Positions 7,807-15,593 of a stretch of DNA of 64,000 nt are shown here, in pieces. The DNA is from Pseudidiomarina piscicola (GTDB lineage: Bacteria > Pseudomonadota > Gammaproteobacteria > Enterobacterales > Alteromonadaceae). The notes under the pieces are model-generated. The model searched no databases, was not told the DNA's origin, and was given only the letters and a program-made list of their open reading frames with translations. Position 1 is the first letter of the stretch, and every line of letters starts with the position of its first letter. The stretch is taken from contig NZ_CADCXY010000004.1 of the NCBI RefSeq assembly GCF_902806985.1, forward strand, positions 183,882-247,881. Direction: 5' to 3'. A program made the position numbers and the translations under genes.

Positions 7807-9174
7807 ATGACAGCGGTAACTTGGGATCAAAAACTGATCGACAAATACAATATTAATGGACCGCGTTATACGTCGTACCCAACCGCGTTAGCGTTACAGC
7901 CCAACTTTCCTCACCAAAAGGTTCGCGACACTTTAGCTGGTGCCCCGCGTGAGTTGAGCTTATATATACACTTACCGTTTTGTCATAAGCTTTGCTATTA
8001 CTGTGGCTGCAATAAGGTGATTACCCGTCACCAACATAAAGCAGATCGCTACTTAGACTTCCTTGCCAAAGAAATGGCGATGTACCAAACCATGGTAGGT
8101 GAACGCACTGTGACGCAGGTTCACCTTGGCGGCGGTACACCCACGTTCCTCACTGAAACCCAGTTAAGCCGACTGCAGGATCTGCTAAATCAGCATTTCG
8201 ATATTAGTGCGGATGCCGAGCTGAGCATCGAGATTGACCCGCGCAGTTGCAGTGACGATAAACTGCGTCATCTTCGTACGCTTGGCTTTAATCGTGTGAG
8301 TTACGGCGTGCAAGACTTCGACGAAAAAGTTCAAATCGCCATTAACCGGGTGCAAGACACCGATCTTATTAAGCATCAGGTGCAGTTAAGCCGCGAACTT
8401 GGTTTTGATTCCATCAACCTAGACTTGATCTACGGGCTGCCGTACCAGCATCCGAAAAGCTTTACCGCTTCTATTGACCAAGTAATAGAGCTTGCTCCTG
8501 ACCGTGTGTCACTGTTTAGCTATGCGCACCTGCCACAGCGCTTTTCAGGACAACGGAAGATCCCAGACAGCTCACTGCCTTCAGCACCCATCAAGCTCGA
8601 GCTATTACAACTGGGCATTACCCGCTTTAGTGCCGCCGGCTATCAGTTTATCGGCATGGACCACTTTGCTAAAACCGATGATGAGTTAGCCATTGCGCAG
8701 CAACAAGGCCGCCTGCAACGTAATTTTCAAGGCTATACCACGGCCGGCCAAGACTGTACGTTAGGTCTTGGAGCATCTTCAATTAGCCAGATTGACGGCG
8801 TTTTATGGCAAAACAGTAAAGAGCTGAACGATTATTATCGCGCCTTAGAAAACGACCAACTGCCGGTGATTAAAGGCTTTACTCTAAGTGAGGATGACCG
8901 GTTACGTGCGGCCTTGATTGCGCAATTGATCTGTCACTTTGAATTAGATACCAACGCCTTTGCGTCACAGTGGAATATGGAAGACTTTTGGTCTTATTTC
9001 TCCAAAGCTCAAACCAAGCTGCAGCCGTTTATGGAAGATGAATTGGTGACCGTTGAGGCGGGCATGATTCGGGTCACCGAACGCGGTCGGCTGTGGGTGC
9101 GGAGTATTTGTGCATGCTTCGACGCTTATCTTGATAGCGAGGCAACTGCGCCTCGCTATTCTAAAGTGGTCTAA
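7807..9174 (+). CDS. hemN: Oxygen-independent coproporphyrinogen III dehydrogenase HemN
   Basis: HemN decarboxylates coproporphyrinogen III to protoporphyrinogen IX without oxygen, using radical S-adenosylmethionine chemistry. The 455-residue length is typical. The radical SAM cluster motif is C59-x3-C63-x2-C66 within CHKLCYYCGC, followed by the GGGTPTFL glycine-rich SAM site, IEIDPRS and GLPYQ. It supplies heme for the b- and c-type cytochromes of the nitrate and NO reductases in this region. Two FNR-type boxes lie upstream. The last 14 codons contain a perfect 10-bp inverted repeat. Confidence 0.95.
   Translation: MTAVTWDQKLIDKYNINGPRYTSYPTALALQPNFPHQKVRDTLAGAPRELSLYIHLPFCHKLCYYCGCNKVITRHQHKADRYLDFLAKEMAMYQTMVGERTVTQVHLGGGTPTFLTETQLSRLQDLLNQHFDISADAELSIEIDPRSCSDDKLRHLRTLGFNRVSYGVQDFDEKVQIAINRVQDTDLIKHQVQLSRELGFDSINLDLIYGLPYQHPKSFTASIDQVIELAPDRVSLFSYAHLPQRFSGQRKIPDSSLPSAPIKLELLQLGITRFSAAGYQFIGMDHFAKTDDELAIAQQQGRLQRNFQGYTTAGQDCTLGLGASSISQIDGVLWQNSKELNDYYRALENDQLPVIKGFTLSEDDRLRAALIAQLICHFELDTNAFASQWNMEDFWSYFSKAQTKLQPFMEDELVTVEAGMIRVTERGRLWVRSICACFDAYLDSEATAPRYSKVV
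9134..9159. repeat. Perfect 10-bp inverted repeat inside the hemN 3' end
   Basis: ATAGCGAGGC (9134-9143) and GCCTCGCTAT (9150-9159) are perfect arms around a 6-base loop, ending 15 bases before the hemN stop codon. No T run follows, so it is not a standard terminator. It could still stabilise the transcript end or separate the convergent genes. Confidence 0.6.
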
Positions 9175-9179
9175 CCGGC

Positions 9180-9614
9180 TTAGGCGAACAGTTGAATCAG
9201 TTCGCCTTGCTTATTTACCGTTACAAAGTCGGCAATGCTGCCGGCTTTTACTTTATTGACCATTAAGGTCAGCGGTTGATCGGCTTCATCGCTTGACGGT
9301 GCTTGCCCGGCGCGGCCCGACATGCTGGCAATAAACGCGATGTCCCACTCCACACCAGTGCGCGCAGACTCTTCTAATAACGTTGAAAACTCTGTCACTT
9401 CTTCCGGTAATTTGTCGACACAAAGAACAGGGTCTAAAGCCCCACCTTGTTGCGCAGCAAAGTTCGACTTTTGACTGGCCGTGGCATCGTCCGGTAACTC
9501 AGCTTTCGCCAATACAAACAACAGCCGTTGCGGCTCTTCTTGTTGCTGTGCCGCCTTAATTAGATCGGTGTAGCTTTCAATAACCATAACATTCATCTCA
9601 TTGGGTTGATTCAA
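9180..9614 (-). CDS. Conserved hypothetical protein, 144 residues
   Basis: I recognise this as a family often labelled ribonucleotide reductase subunit alpha in gammaproteobacterial annotations, but I know of no demonstrated function. The protein is acidic and soluble with no signal peptide. Visible conserved blocks are LLFVLAKAELPDDAT, GGALDPVLCVDKLPEE and SGRAGQAPSSDEAD. It lies downstream of nrdD on the same strand but is separated by a strong terminator, so it probably has its own promoter in 9615-9655. The ATG at 9614 is the longest option; later methionines (residues 7 and 10) are possible. Confidence 0.75.
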   Translation of the reverse strand: MNQPNEMNVMVIESYTDLIKAAQQQEEPQRLLFVLAKAELPDDATASQKSNFAAQQGGALDPVLCVDKLPEEVTEFSTLLEESARTGVEWDIAFIASMSGRAGQAPSSDEADQPLTLMVNKVKAGSIADFVTVNKQGELIQLFA

Positions 9615-9655
9615 CCGTGGATTTTAACGCGTTTGGTCATTGTTACCCATACAAC

Positions 9656-9677
9656 AAAAAAGGGAGCTGAGCTCCCT
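9656..9677 (-). terminator. Rho-independent terminator after nrdD
   Basis: On the minus strand a 7-bp hairpin (AGGGAGC, loop TCA, GCTCCCT) is followed by six T residues. It lies 20 bases beyond the nrdD stop codon. Confidence 0.85.
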
Positions 9678-9696
9678 CTTTTGGAGTAGTTTTAGG

Positions 9697-11523
9697 CTAA
9701 CTTGCCTGACGCCACGCGCGTTGCGCTGAGCCGACAGCATCTGCGGAATCGGCGTGCTCGTAATAACGTCGTTGGTGTTCTTGTTGACGCCCCGAACTAA
9801 ATGCCGAGACCCGCTTCAAGTAACCAATCACCCGCGTGCCGTAATCGATATCTGCCGACCCACATGCTGAGCATTCACTTAAGGTGCGTTTGTCGATGTG
9901 CTCACACGCATTACAAAGGGTAATCTTAACGTTGATACAGAAGTAATTACACCCCGTTCGCGCGGCAGTGTTTAACAACGCCAAATAGCCCGGCTGATTA
10001 AGTTTTTCATCAAGGTTTAGGTGTAGTGCTGAACCACCGTCAAGATATTGAATTAACTCATCACCATGTAACACAAACTTATCGAGTGCGTTCGATTGCT
10101 CGTCTTCAACGACGTAAAAATACGAGTTATAACAATCGCGTGGCACAAAATAGCCATCTGCTTTGTCCCACTTAGCATTTTTCACGCCAAGGTTTTCTGC
10201 GGGCACAAACTCGGTGTTGAACATATAGCCATATTCCGCTTTGGCGGCTTTGTTAGCGTCGTAGATGACTTTCAGGCGGTCTTGTACGAAGCTGATATAG
10301 TCTGGATTATTGCTTGCTTCAATACCCTGCGACTCAGCGGCCTCGACCATGCCATTGATACCGATGGTTAAGAATTGTTTGTCTAGTGAAATAAAGCCAG
10401 CATCATAAACCGTTAGCAAACCGGCCGCTAAATACTCCTCCATGAGTTTACGATAGGCGACCTGGTATTTTTGAATTTTATCGATTTCGGTTGCCAGATC
10501 GCGGCCATCTTGAACCAAACGGTTCATATTGATGGTAATCACATTAATCGAACCGGTGGCAACCCCGCCCGCACCCAACGTGTAGGAAAAGGTATTGTCG
10601 CTAATTTCGCTTCGTAGTCGGCAACAAGATGCTAATGAGTCGGCATTGTCCGACAAATAGACAAAAAACGAATTACCATCTGCGAGTTCTCCCGCAATAG
10701 ACTCCGCAAATTCTTGGTCTTTACATTGGCCATCTTCGGTCAGCATGGCAACGGTCACGACCGGGAAGGTGAGAATGGTTTTCTTGCGCTCTTCATTGAA
10801 CCAGTCCATAAAGAAGTCTTGTAGGCCATTGACCGAGTCCCACTCAGGTTTACTGAAGTCAGGAAACACGAACTCGCCAAACATGCTATCAAAGTAGAAC
10901 TTGTCATAGACCGAGATATTCCAAAAGACACTTTGGTAGCCGCGCGCTGCAGCTGGTTGATTCAACGCATACACAACGTGCTGCAAGTGATTCTTTATTT
11001 GGTGCGTGTGGGTAGTGAGATAGTCATCGCCATAATCTTTGCGCGCGAAATAATCAAAGTAGGTTAAAAATTCGACCGTTGCGACAGCGCCTGCGAATTG
11101 TGAACTTACCGCGAAAACGAAATTAACAAAACAGCCACAGAAGCTTTCTAAATGCTTCGGTGCTTCGGATTCGCCACCGAGCTTGGTTAAGCCATCACGC
11201 AAAAATGGGTACATAGTCACGGACACGCAATAGGGCTTCAAGCTGGTTTCATCGTGAACATAAATTTCATGATCTTCGATTTGTCGAACATATTCCTGCG
11301 CCAGCTGGTCATCGAATATTTCCGCTATTTTGGTACTGACTTGCTTGCGGTTGACCTGAACAAAAAAGTCTTTCATCAGTTCAGCTTCTAAGGTCGCAAT
11401 ATTCTTTTGTGTGACGTTGGCATTGGCGTCCATCTTTGAACCATCGGCTGCATTTTGTGCTTTCAGATAGTCTTGAATAAAATCCATTTTATGGTCAATT
11501 TGTTCAGGTAGTAAGCGCAACAT
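9697..11523 (-). CDS. nrdD: Anaerobic (class III) ribonucleoside-triphosphate reductase NrdD, short form
   Basis: NrdD makes deoxyribonucleotides without oxygen using a glycyl radical installed by NrdG. The 608-residue product has the family core (FCGCFVNFVFAVSSQ, SLASCCRLRSE, YTLGAGGVATGSINVITIN). A C-terminal zinc site of four cysteines lies in CNACEH and CSACGS, and the glycyl-radical loop is GTRVIGYLKRV. It lacks the roughly 100-residue N-terminal ATP-cone of the E. coli enzyme (712 residues) and carries a C-terminal extension of about 35 residues rich in R, H and A after the radical loop. It overlaps nrdG by 20 bases. Confidence 0.93.
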   Translation of the reverse strand: MLRLLPEQIDHKMDFIQDYLKAQNAADGSKMDANANVTQKNIATLEAELMKDFFVQVNRKQVSTKIAEIFDDQLAQEYVRQIEDHEIYVHDETSLKPYCVSVTMYPFLRDGLTKLGGESEAPKHLESFCGCFVNFVFAVSSQFAGAVATVEFLTYFDYFARKDYGDDYLTTHTHQIKNHLQHVVYALNQPAAARGYQSVFWNISVYDKFYFDSMFGEFVFPDFSKPEWDSVNGLQDFFMDWFNEERKKTILTFPVVTVAMLTEDGQCKDQEFAESIAGELADGNSFFVYLSDNADSLASCCRLRSEISDNTFSYTLGAGGVATGSINVITINMNRLVQDGRDLATEIDKIQKYQVAYRKLMEEYLAAGLLTVYDAGFISLDKQFLTIGINGMVEAAESQGIEASNNPDYISFVQDRLKVIYDANKAAKAEYGYMFNTEFVPAENLGVKNAKWDKADGYFVPRDCYNSYFYVVEDEQSNALDKFVLHGDELIQYLDGGSALHLNLDEKLNQPGYLALLNTAARTGCNYFCINVKITLCNACEHIDKRTLSECSACGSADIDYGTRVIGYLKRVSAFSSGRQQEHQRRYYEHADSADAVGSAQRAWRQAS

Positions 11524-12004
11524 TGTTGTTATCCTTCTGTTTTACACAAATAAAGTCTGGGCAAAATAGCGCGTTAAGCACTTGCCCCGTGCGTAGGTCG
11601 TAAAACCGCTGGTTGGTGCGTGGACTGCTTAAACCACCAAGCTCTGGTTGCCAAGGACCTGTTTTTAAATAAGTAAGCCGGCGTTGCAACAACGCGGGCA
11701 CCGATTCTAATCCAGTGTAAAGGCAGGTATTGAGGCCCTTGGCAGCGGCCAAGTCCAATAACCGAATCAACGCGTCTTGATGCCACTCGCCACCTAAAAA
11801 GACTACCGCTGTGATAAGACCGCTATAGCGCTCGACTTCCGCCAAAAAACTAGCTTCTGTTAAAGGAGTGCCGCGATGGGCCGGCCAGCTATCAACGCTA
11901 TGGCAGCCTTTGCAACCGATAGTACAACCGGTAACGGTATAGGCTAGCGCCACTTCGCCGGGAACCTCCTGAAAAACAATGTCTTTCGCACTGTATCGCA
12001 TCAT
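11504..12004 (-). CDS. nrdG: Anaerobic ribonucleotide reductase activating protein NrdG
   Basis: NrdG is the radical SAM activase that generates the glycyl radical on NrdD. The 166-residue product carries C27-x3-C31-x2-C34 (CTIGCKGC), followed by FLGGEW as the glycine-rich SAM site. It precedes nrdD and overlaps it by 20 bases, the reverse of the usual nrdD-nrdG order. A perfect FNR box lies about 80 bases upstream. Confidence 0.93.
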   Translation of the reverse strand: MMRYSAKDIVFQEVPGEVALAYTVTGCTIGCKGCHSVDSWPAHRGTPLTEASFLAEVERYSGLITAVVFLGGEWHQDALIRLLDLAAAKGLNTCLYTGLESVPALLQRRLTYLKTGPWQPELGGLSSPRTNQRFYDLRTGQVLNALFCPDFICVKQKDNNNVALTT

Positions 12005-12082
12005 ATCGCCTATATGGTGTTAGGTAGTCTCGAATAACACTAGATATTGTGTTTTAGCCTAGAGCAAGACACTAAATTTGCC

Positions 12083-12096
12083 TTGATCGAGATCAA
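12083..12096 (-). promoter_or_regulatory. Perfect FNR box between nrdG and norB
   Basis: TTGAT-CGAG-ATCAA matches all 10 fixed FNR positions. The distance to nrdG suits activation of nrdGD on the minus strand, with a start expected near 12045-12050. On the plus strand norB has its own sigma-54-type promoter about 120 bases away, so FNR probably acts mainly on nrdGD. Confidence 0.8.
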
Positions 12097-12110
12097 TAAA
12101 AAGCCGCATG

Positions 12111-12123
12111 GGTAGTTTTAACC
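12111..12123 (+). promoter_or_regulatory. NorR-type enhancer site 1 for norB
   Basis: GGT-AGTTTTA-ACC fits the GGT-N7-ACC core recognised by the NO-responsive activator NorR. It lies about 120 bases upstream of the predicted sigma-54 transcript start. Confidence 0.6.
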
Positions 12124-12133
12124 CTGCGCGGCA

Positions 12134-12162
12134 AAATGACCCGCTATTTCCATAGGTCATTT
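12134..12162. repeat. 8-bp inverted repeat in the norB control region
   Basis: AAATGACC (12134-12141) and GGTCATTT (12155-12162) are perfect arms 21 bases apart centre to centre, two helical turns. The right arm overlaps NorR-type site 2, so it may be a composite of activator half-sites. Confidence 0.5.
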
Positions 12163-12167
12163 ATACC
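12155..12167 (+). promoter_or_regulatory. NorR-type enhancer site 2 for norB
   Basis: GGT-CATTTAT-ACC fits the GGT-N7-ACC core and lies 44 bases downstream of site 1, about 75 bases upstream of the predicted start. Confidence 0.6.
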
Positions 12168-12209
12168 CAAAGAGATGGATAAACCCATAAAAAACAGCTA
12201 TTTAAAAGT

Positions 12210-12224
12210 TGGCAAGGTAATTGC
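12210..12224 (+). promoter_or_regulatory. Sigma-54 (RpoN) promoter of norB
   Basis: TGGCAAGGTAATTGC has the -24 GG and -12 GC elements with the exact spacing of the TGGCAC-N5-TTGC consensus. The predicted transcript start is near 12236 and the norB ATG is at 12264. With the GGT-N7-ACC sites upstream this is a typical NorR-dependent arrangement. Confidence 0.72.
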
Positions 12225-12263
12225 AATAAAGCGAGGGAAGACTCAATAACAAATAGGTGATGT

Positions 12264-14552
12264 ATGGCCGGTTACAAAAAACTATGGTGGACACTCATTG
12301 CGGTGCTTGCCATTACTTTCGGTATTTTGGGGTACTTCGGTAACGAAGTATATCGTGAGGCTCCACCCATTCCGGGTAAGTTCGTTTCAGTAAACGGACA
12401 AACCCTGATGACGGAGGAGTCGATACTTGATGGACAAACTGCATGGCAATCGGTTGGCGGCATGCAGCTAGGCTCGATCTGGGGTCATGGTGCGTATCAA
12501 GCACCGGACTGGACCGCAGATTGGCTTCATCGTGAGCTTGTTGCATGGTTAGACATTGCAGCGGCTGAAACTTTTGCTGCTGACTATGACGACTTAACAC
12601 CGGCTCAGCAGAACCAACTACAGTTTGAGTTAAAGCAAGCGTATCGTACCAATACCTACGATGCGACGCTTGATGAAGCCGTGCTTGACGCGCGCCGAGT
12701 GAAAGCGATTCAAGACACAGCAGATTACTATGTGCGCTTGTTCAGCGATGACGCGGACCTACAAAGCACTCGTGAAAGCTACGCAATGAAAGAAAATACC
12801 TTGCCGAAGCTTGAGCGACGTGAGCGTATGGCCGAGTTCTTCTTCTGGACAGCTTGGGCGGCCGCCACAGAGCGTCCTGGTACTGATATTACCTATACCA
12901 ATAACTGGCCCCACGAACCGTTAATTGATAACACGCCAAGCCCAGAAAATATTATCTGGTCTATCATCAGCGTGATTCTTTTAATCGCTGGTATCGGCGG
13001 ACTCATTTGGGCATGGGCGTTCTTGCGCAATCATGAAGAAGACGATGTAGAGATTCCTAAACAGGATCCTATTAGTCGCCTGAAATTGACGCCTTCGCAA
13101 AAAGCGCTCGGTAAATATCTATTTATCGTTGTCGCGCTGTTCACTGTACAAGTGCTGTTAGGCGGTGTTACCGCACACTACACAGTGGAAGGCCAAGAGT
13201 TCTATGGCATTGAAATCTCCAAGTGGTTCCCGTACAGCTTAGTACGTACTTGGCACATTCAAGCATCGTTATTCTGGATAGCAACTGGCTTCTTAGCCGC
13301 AGGTTTATTCCTCGCGCCAATCATTAATGGCGGTAAAGATCCAAAATATCAGAAATTTGGCGTCGATTTCTTGTTCTGGGCGTTGGTTGTGGTCGTCGCA
13401 GGTACCTTCATCGGTAGCTTCTTAGCGATTGCTCAAATTATGCCTGAGCACTTAAACTTCTGGCTTGGTCACCAAGGCTATGAATATGTCGACCTTGGCC
13501 GACTATGGCAAATTGGTAAATTTGTTGGCATCGTTCTTTGGTTAGTATTGATGATGCGCTGCGTTGTTGGTGCATTCAAAGTCAAAGGCGACAAAAACTT
13601 ATTGGCACTGTTCACCGCGTCTGTCGTTGCCATTGGCTTGTTCTATGGTGCCGGCTTCTTCTACGGTGAGCGTACGCATATCTCAATTATGGAATACTGG
13701 CGCTGGTGGATTGTCCACCTGTGGGTTGAAGGCTTCTTTGAAGTGTTCGCAACAGCCGCATTAGCCTTTATCTTCAATAGTATGGGTCTGGTCTCACGCC
13801 GTATGGCAACGGCTGCTGCACTCGCGTCAGCGTCATTGTTCATGCTCGGCGGCGTACCTGGTACTTTCCACCACTTATACTTCTCTGGAACTACAACTCC
13901 GGTCATGGCCGTGGGTGCAAGCTTTAGTGCTCTTGAAGTTGTGCCACTTATCGTATTGGGTTACGAAGCGTGGGAAAACTGGAGCCTCGAGAAGAAAGCA
14001 GTATGGATGCAACGTATCAAATGGCCTCTTATGTGCTTCGTGGCCGTAGCGTTTTGGAACATGCTTGGTGCCGGCGTACTTGGCTTTATGATCAACCCGC
14101 CAATCTCGCTTTACTACATCCAAGGCTTGAACACTACGCCTACTCACGCACATGCTGCGCTGTTCGGAGTCTATGGCTTCTTGGCACTAGGTTTTGTAAT
14201 GCTCATCTTGCGCTACATTCGTCCAAACCTGGCGTTCAACGACAAGCTCATGAGCACCGCGTTCTGGTGGATGAACATTGGTCTTGGCTTGATGCTATTC
14301 ACCAGCTTGCTACCGATTGGCTTCATCCAGTTCTATGCTTCGGCGTCAGAAGGTCTTTGGTATGCACGTAGCGAAGCCTTTATGCAGCAGCCACTGTTAG
14401 AAGGTCTGCGCTGGGTTCGTACAGTCGGCGATGTGGTCTTCATTGTCGGTGCACTAGCTATCAGCTGGCAGGTCGTTTCTGGCTTGCTCAGCAAAGAAGG
14501 TGAACCGGAAGCTGCGGAAGCTGCGGAAGGTACTGTAGTAGAACAAAACTAG
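12264..14552 (+). CDS. norB: Quinol-dependent nitric oxide reductase (qNor)
   Basis: The enzyme reduces two NO to nitrous oxide in the inner membrane using electrons from quinol. The 762-residue single-chain form is typical of qNor. A first membrane helix is followed by a periplasmic domain of about 200 residues containing GSIWGHGAYQAPDW, then a heme-copper-oxidase-like bundle of about twelve helices. It has the expected histidine patterns (RTWHIQASLFW, HLWVEGFFEVF, PTHAHAALFGVYG). There is no separate NorC, consistent with quinol as donor. The start has AGGTGA upstream. It is likely expressed from a sigma-54/NorR promoter. A strong terminator follows. Confidence 0.95.
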   Translation: MAGYKKLWWTLIAVLAITFGILGYFGNEVYREAPPIPGKFVSVNGQTLMTEESILDGQTAWQSVGGMQLGSIWGHGAYQAPDWTADWLHRELVAWLDIAAAETFAADYDDLTPAQQNQLQFELKQAYRTNTYDATLDEAVLDARRVKAIQDTADYYVRLFSDDADLQSTRESYAMKENTLPKLERRERMAEFFFWTAWAAATERPGTDITYTNNWPHEPLIDNTPSPENIIWSIISVILLIAGIGGLIWAWAFLRNHEEDDVEIPKQDPISRLKLTPSQKALGKYLFIVVALFTVQVLLGGVTAHYTVEGQEFYGIEISKWFPYSLVRTWHIQASLFWIATGFLAAGLFLAPIINGGKDPKYQKFGVDFLFWALVVVVAGTFIGSFLAIAQIMPEHLNFWLGHQGYEYVDLGRLWQIGKFVGIVLWLVLMMRCVVGAFKVKGDKNLLALFTASVVAIGLFYGAGFFYGERTHISIMEYWRWWIVHLWVEGFFEVFATAALAFIFNSMGLVSRRMATAAALASASLFMLGGVPGTFHHLYFSGTTTPVMAVGASFSALEVVPLIVLGYEAWENWSLEKKAVWMQRIKWPLMCFVAVAFWNMLGAGVLGFMINPPISLYYIQGLNTTPTHAHAALFGVYGFLALGFVMLILRYIRPNLAFNDKLMSTAFWWMNIGLGLMLFTSLLPIGFIQFYASASEGLWYARSEAFMQQPLLEGLRWVRTVGDVVFIVGALAISWQVVSGLLSKEGEPEAAEAAEGTVVEQN

Positions 14553-14564
14553 TAACTTGAGTTT

Positions 14565-14602
14565 GGGAGGCGCACTTTCCCCAGAGTGCCCTCCCTTTTT
14601 TT
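14565..14602 (+). terminator. Rho-independent terminator after norB
   Basis: GGGAGGCGCACT pairs with AGTGCCCTCCC with one bulge, followed by seven T residues. It separates norB from the downstream small gene, although readthrough is possible because the genes share a strand. Confidence 0.85.
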
Positions 14603-14619
14603 AAGCGCTGGAGGTGAGC

Positions 14620-14940
14620 ATGACAGCAACTCAACAGCAACAACGTAAACCCAATACCATCCAAGCGATGCAGCAACTTCTCGATACCATTCGTGCAACC
14701 ATACCCTTCGGTTTGAAAGAAGCCGACATGTGCCAAGGCATCTGCCGCGGCTGCTCAAAGAAAATGATGGAAATGTTAGATTCAGAAGTGAGTCAATGGC
14801 AGGTCGATCTTGATAATGAGACTGTTATTCCCACCTTTTCCGATCTTGCCTTTATGGAAAAACTTGCGCGCCGCACGCATAAAGTTATGCAGCGCAATAA
14901 TTTAATACCTAGTCAAACAATAGATACGCCTGCTCAGTAA
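14620..14940 (+). CDS. Small conserved protein with a three-cysteine motif, 106 residues
   Basis: I recognise this only as a conserved gammaproteobacterial hypothetical. The soluble product has no signal peptide. Its one striking feature is C38-x3-C42-x2-C45 in MCQGICRGCSKK, the spacing of a metal or iron-sulfur site, followed by a helical region with many charged residues. The ATG at 14620 has GGAGGT four bases upstream; a GTG two codons earlier overlaps that site. It is too short to be a radical SAM enzyme. Its 3' end overlaps convergent tpm by 32 bases. A role in metal or NO handling would be a guess from its place next to norB. Confidence 0.75.
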   Translation: MTATQQQQRKPNTIQAMQQLLDTIRATIPFGLKEADMCQGICRGCSKKMMEMLDSEVSQWQVDLDNETVIPTFSDLAFMEKLARRTHKVMQRNNLIPSQTIDTPAQ

Positions 14941-15547
14941 CTGGGTTGTCGGCACTTACTTCGTTGTTAACAAAGCCCTGTACTTGCGCCTCACGTTGCA
15001 CTTTAAAGCGACCTTCAAAGGCGTCTCTAACTTCTTGCTCAACGATGGAAAAAGGCGGGCCTTGTCGATAGCCAACCGGGTATTCGACGGTAATCAGTAG
15101 GCCTTTACTGCCGTTAGGTAGCCGGTTTATTAATAGCTCTACATAGTTTTTTCGCAGGTCTTCTGGCAAGGCGATTAGCGCCGCTCGGTCATACCAACCG
15201 TCGCACGAGGCAAGGTCGGTGGCAGTCAGGTCGAAGACATCACCAACCCATATCACCAGTTCGTCAACCGCATACTCTATAAACTTACCGCGTTGCGTGA
15301 TCTTGGGCTTAAGCTGGTTTTCAGCAAAGAAGCTTTGCACCGCTAGTTCACTCAGCTCAACACCGAATACCTGGTAGCCTTCATCTAAGAGCCATAACAT
15401 GTCGTTGGATTTGCCACACAAGGGCACGAACACTTGTCCAGTGGCTAATGCACTGGCAAAGTGCCGCGTCATCAGGGCGTTAAACGCGTCACGATGAAAT
15501 CCAATCTGTTGGTTCTGCCAGCGTTGATGCCAAAAAGCGTGATCCAT
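14909..15547 (-). CDS. tpm: Thiopurine S-methyltransferase family protein
   Basis: This SAM-dependent methyltransferase family acts on thiopurines, and in bacteria on selenium and tellurium compounds. The 212-residue product starts MDHAFWHQRWQ and keeps FVPLCGKSNDMLWL, GVELSELAVQ and the YDRAALIALP block. The ATG at 15547 is preferred over one five codons upstream because that codon lies in the loop of a terminator hairpin. The only good ribosome site, GGAGGC, is itself the 3' arm of the hairpin, so translation may depend on hairpin opening. It is downstream of ppiC on the same strand. Confidence 0.9.
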   Translation of the reverse strand: MDHAFWHQRWQNQQIGFHRDAFNALMTRHFASALATGQVFVPLCGKSNDMLWLLDEGYQVFGVELSELAVQSFFAENQLKPKITQRGKFIEYAVDELVIWVGDVFDLTATDLASCDGWYDRAALIALPEDLRKNYVELLINRLPNGSKGLLITVEYPVGYRQGPPFSIVEQEVRDAFEGRFKVQREAQVQGFVNNEVSADNPVTEQAYLLFD

Positions 15548-15575
15548 AAAAAAAGCCTCCATAGTTGGAGGCTTT
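15548..15575 (-). terminator. Terminator after ppiC that also carries the tpm ribosome site
   Basis: On the minus strand AAAGCCTCC pairs with GGAGGCTTT over nine base pairs around a 6-base loop, followed by seven T residues. This is a good intrinsic terminator for the nar operon. The tpm start codon follows the T run directly. Confidence 0.85.
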
Positions 15576-15593
15576 AGCTTACGTTAGTTTGCT

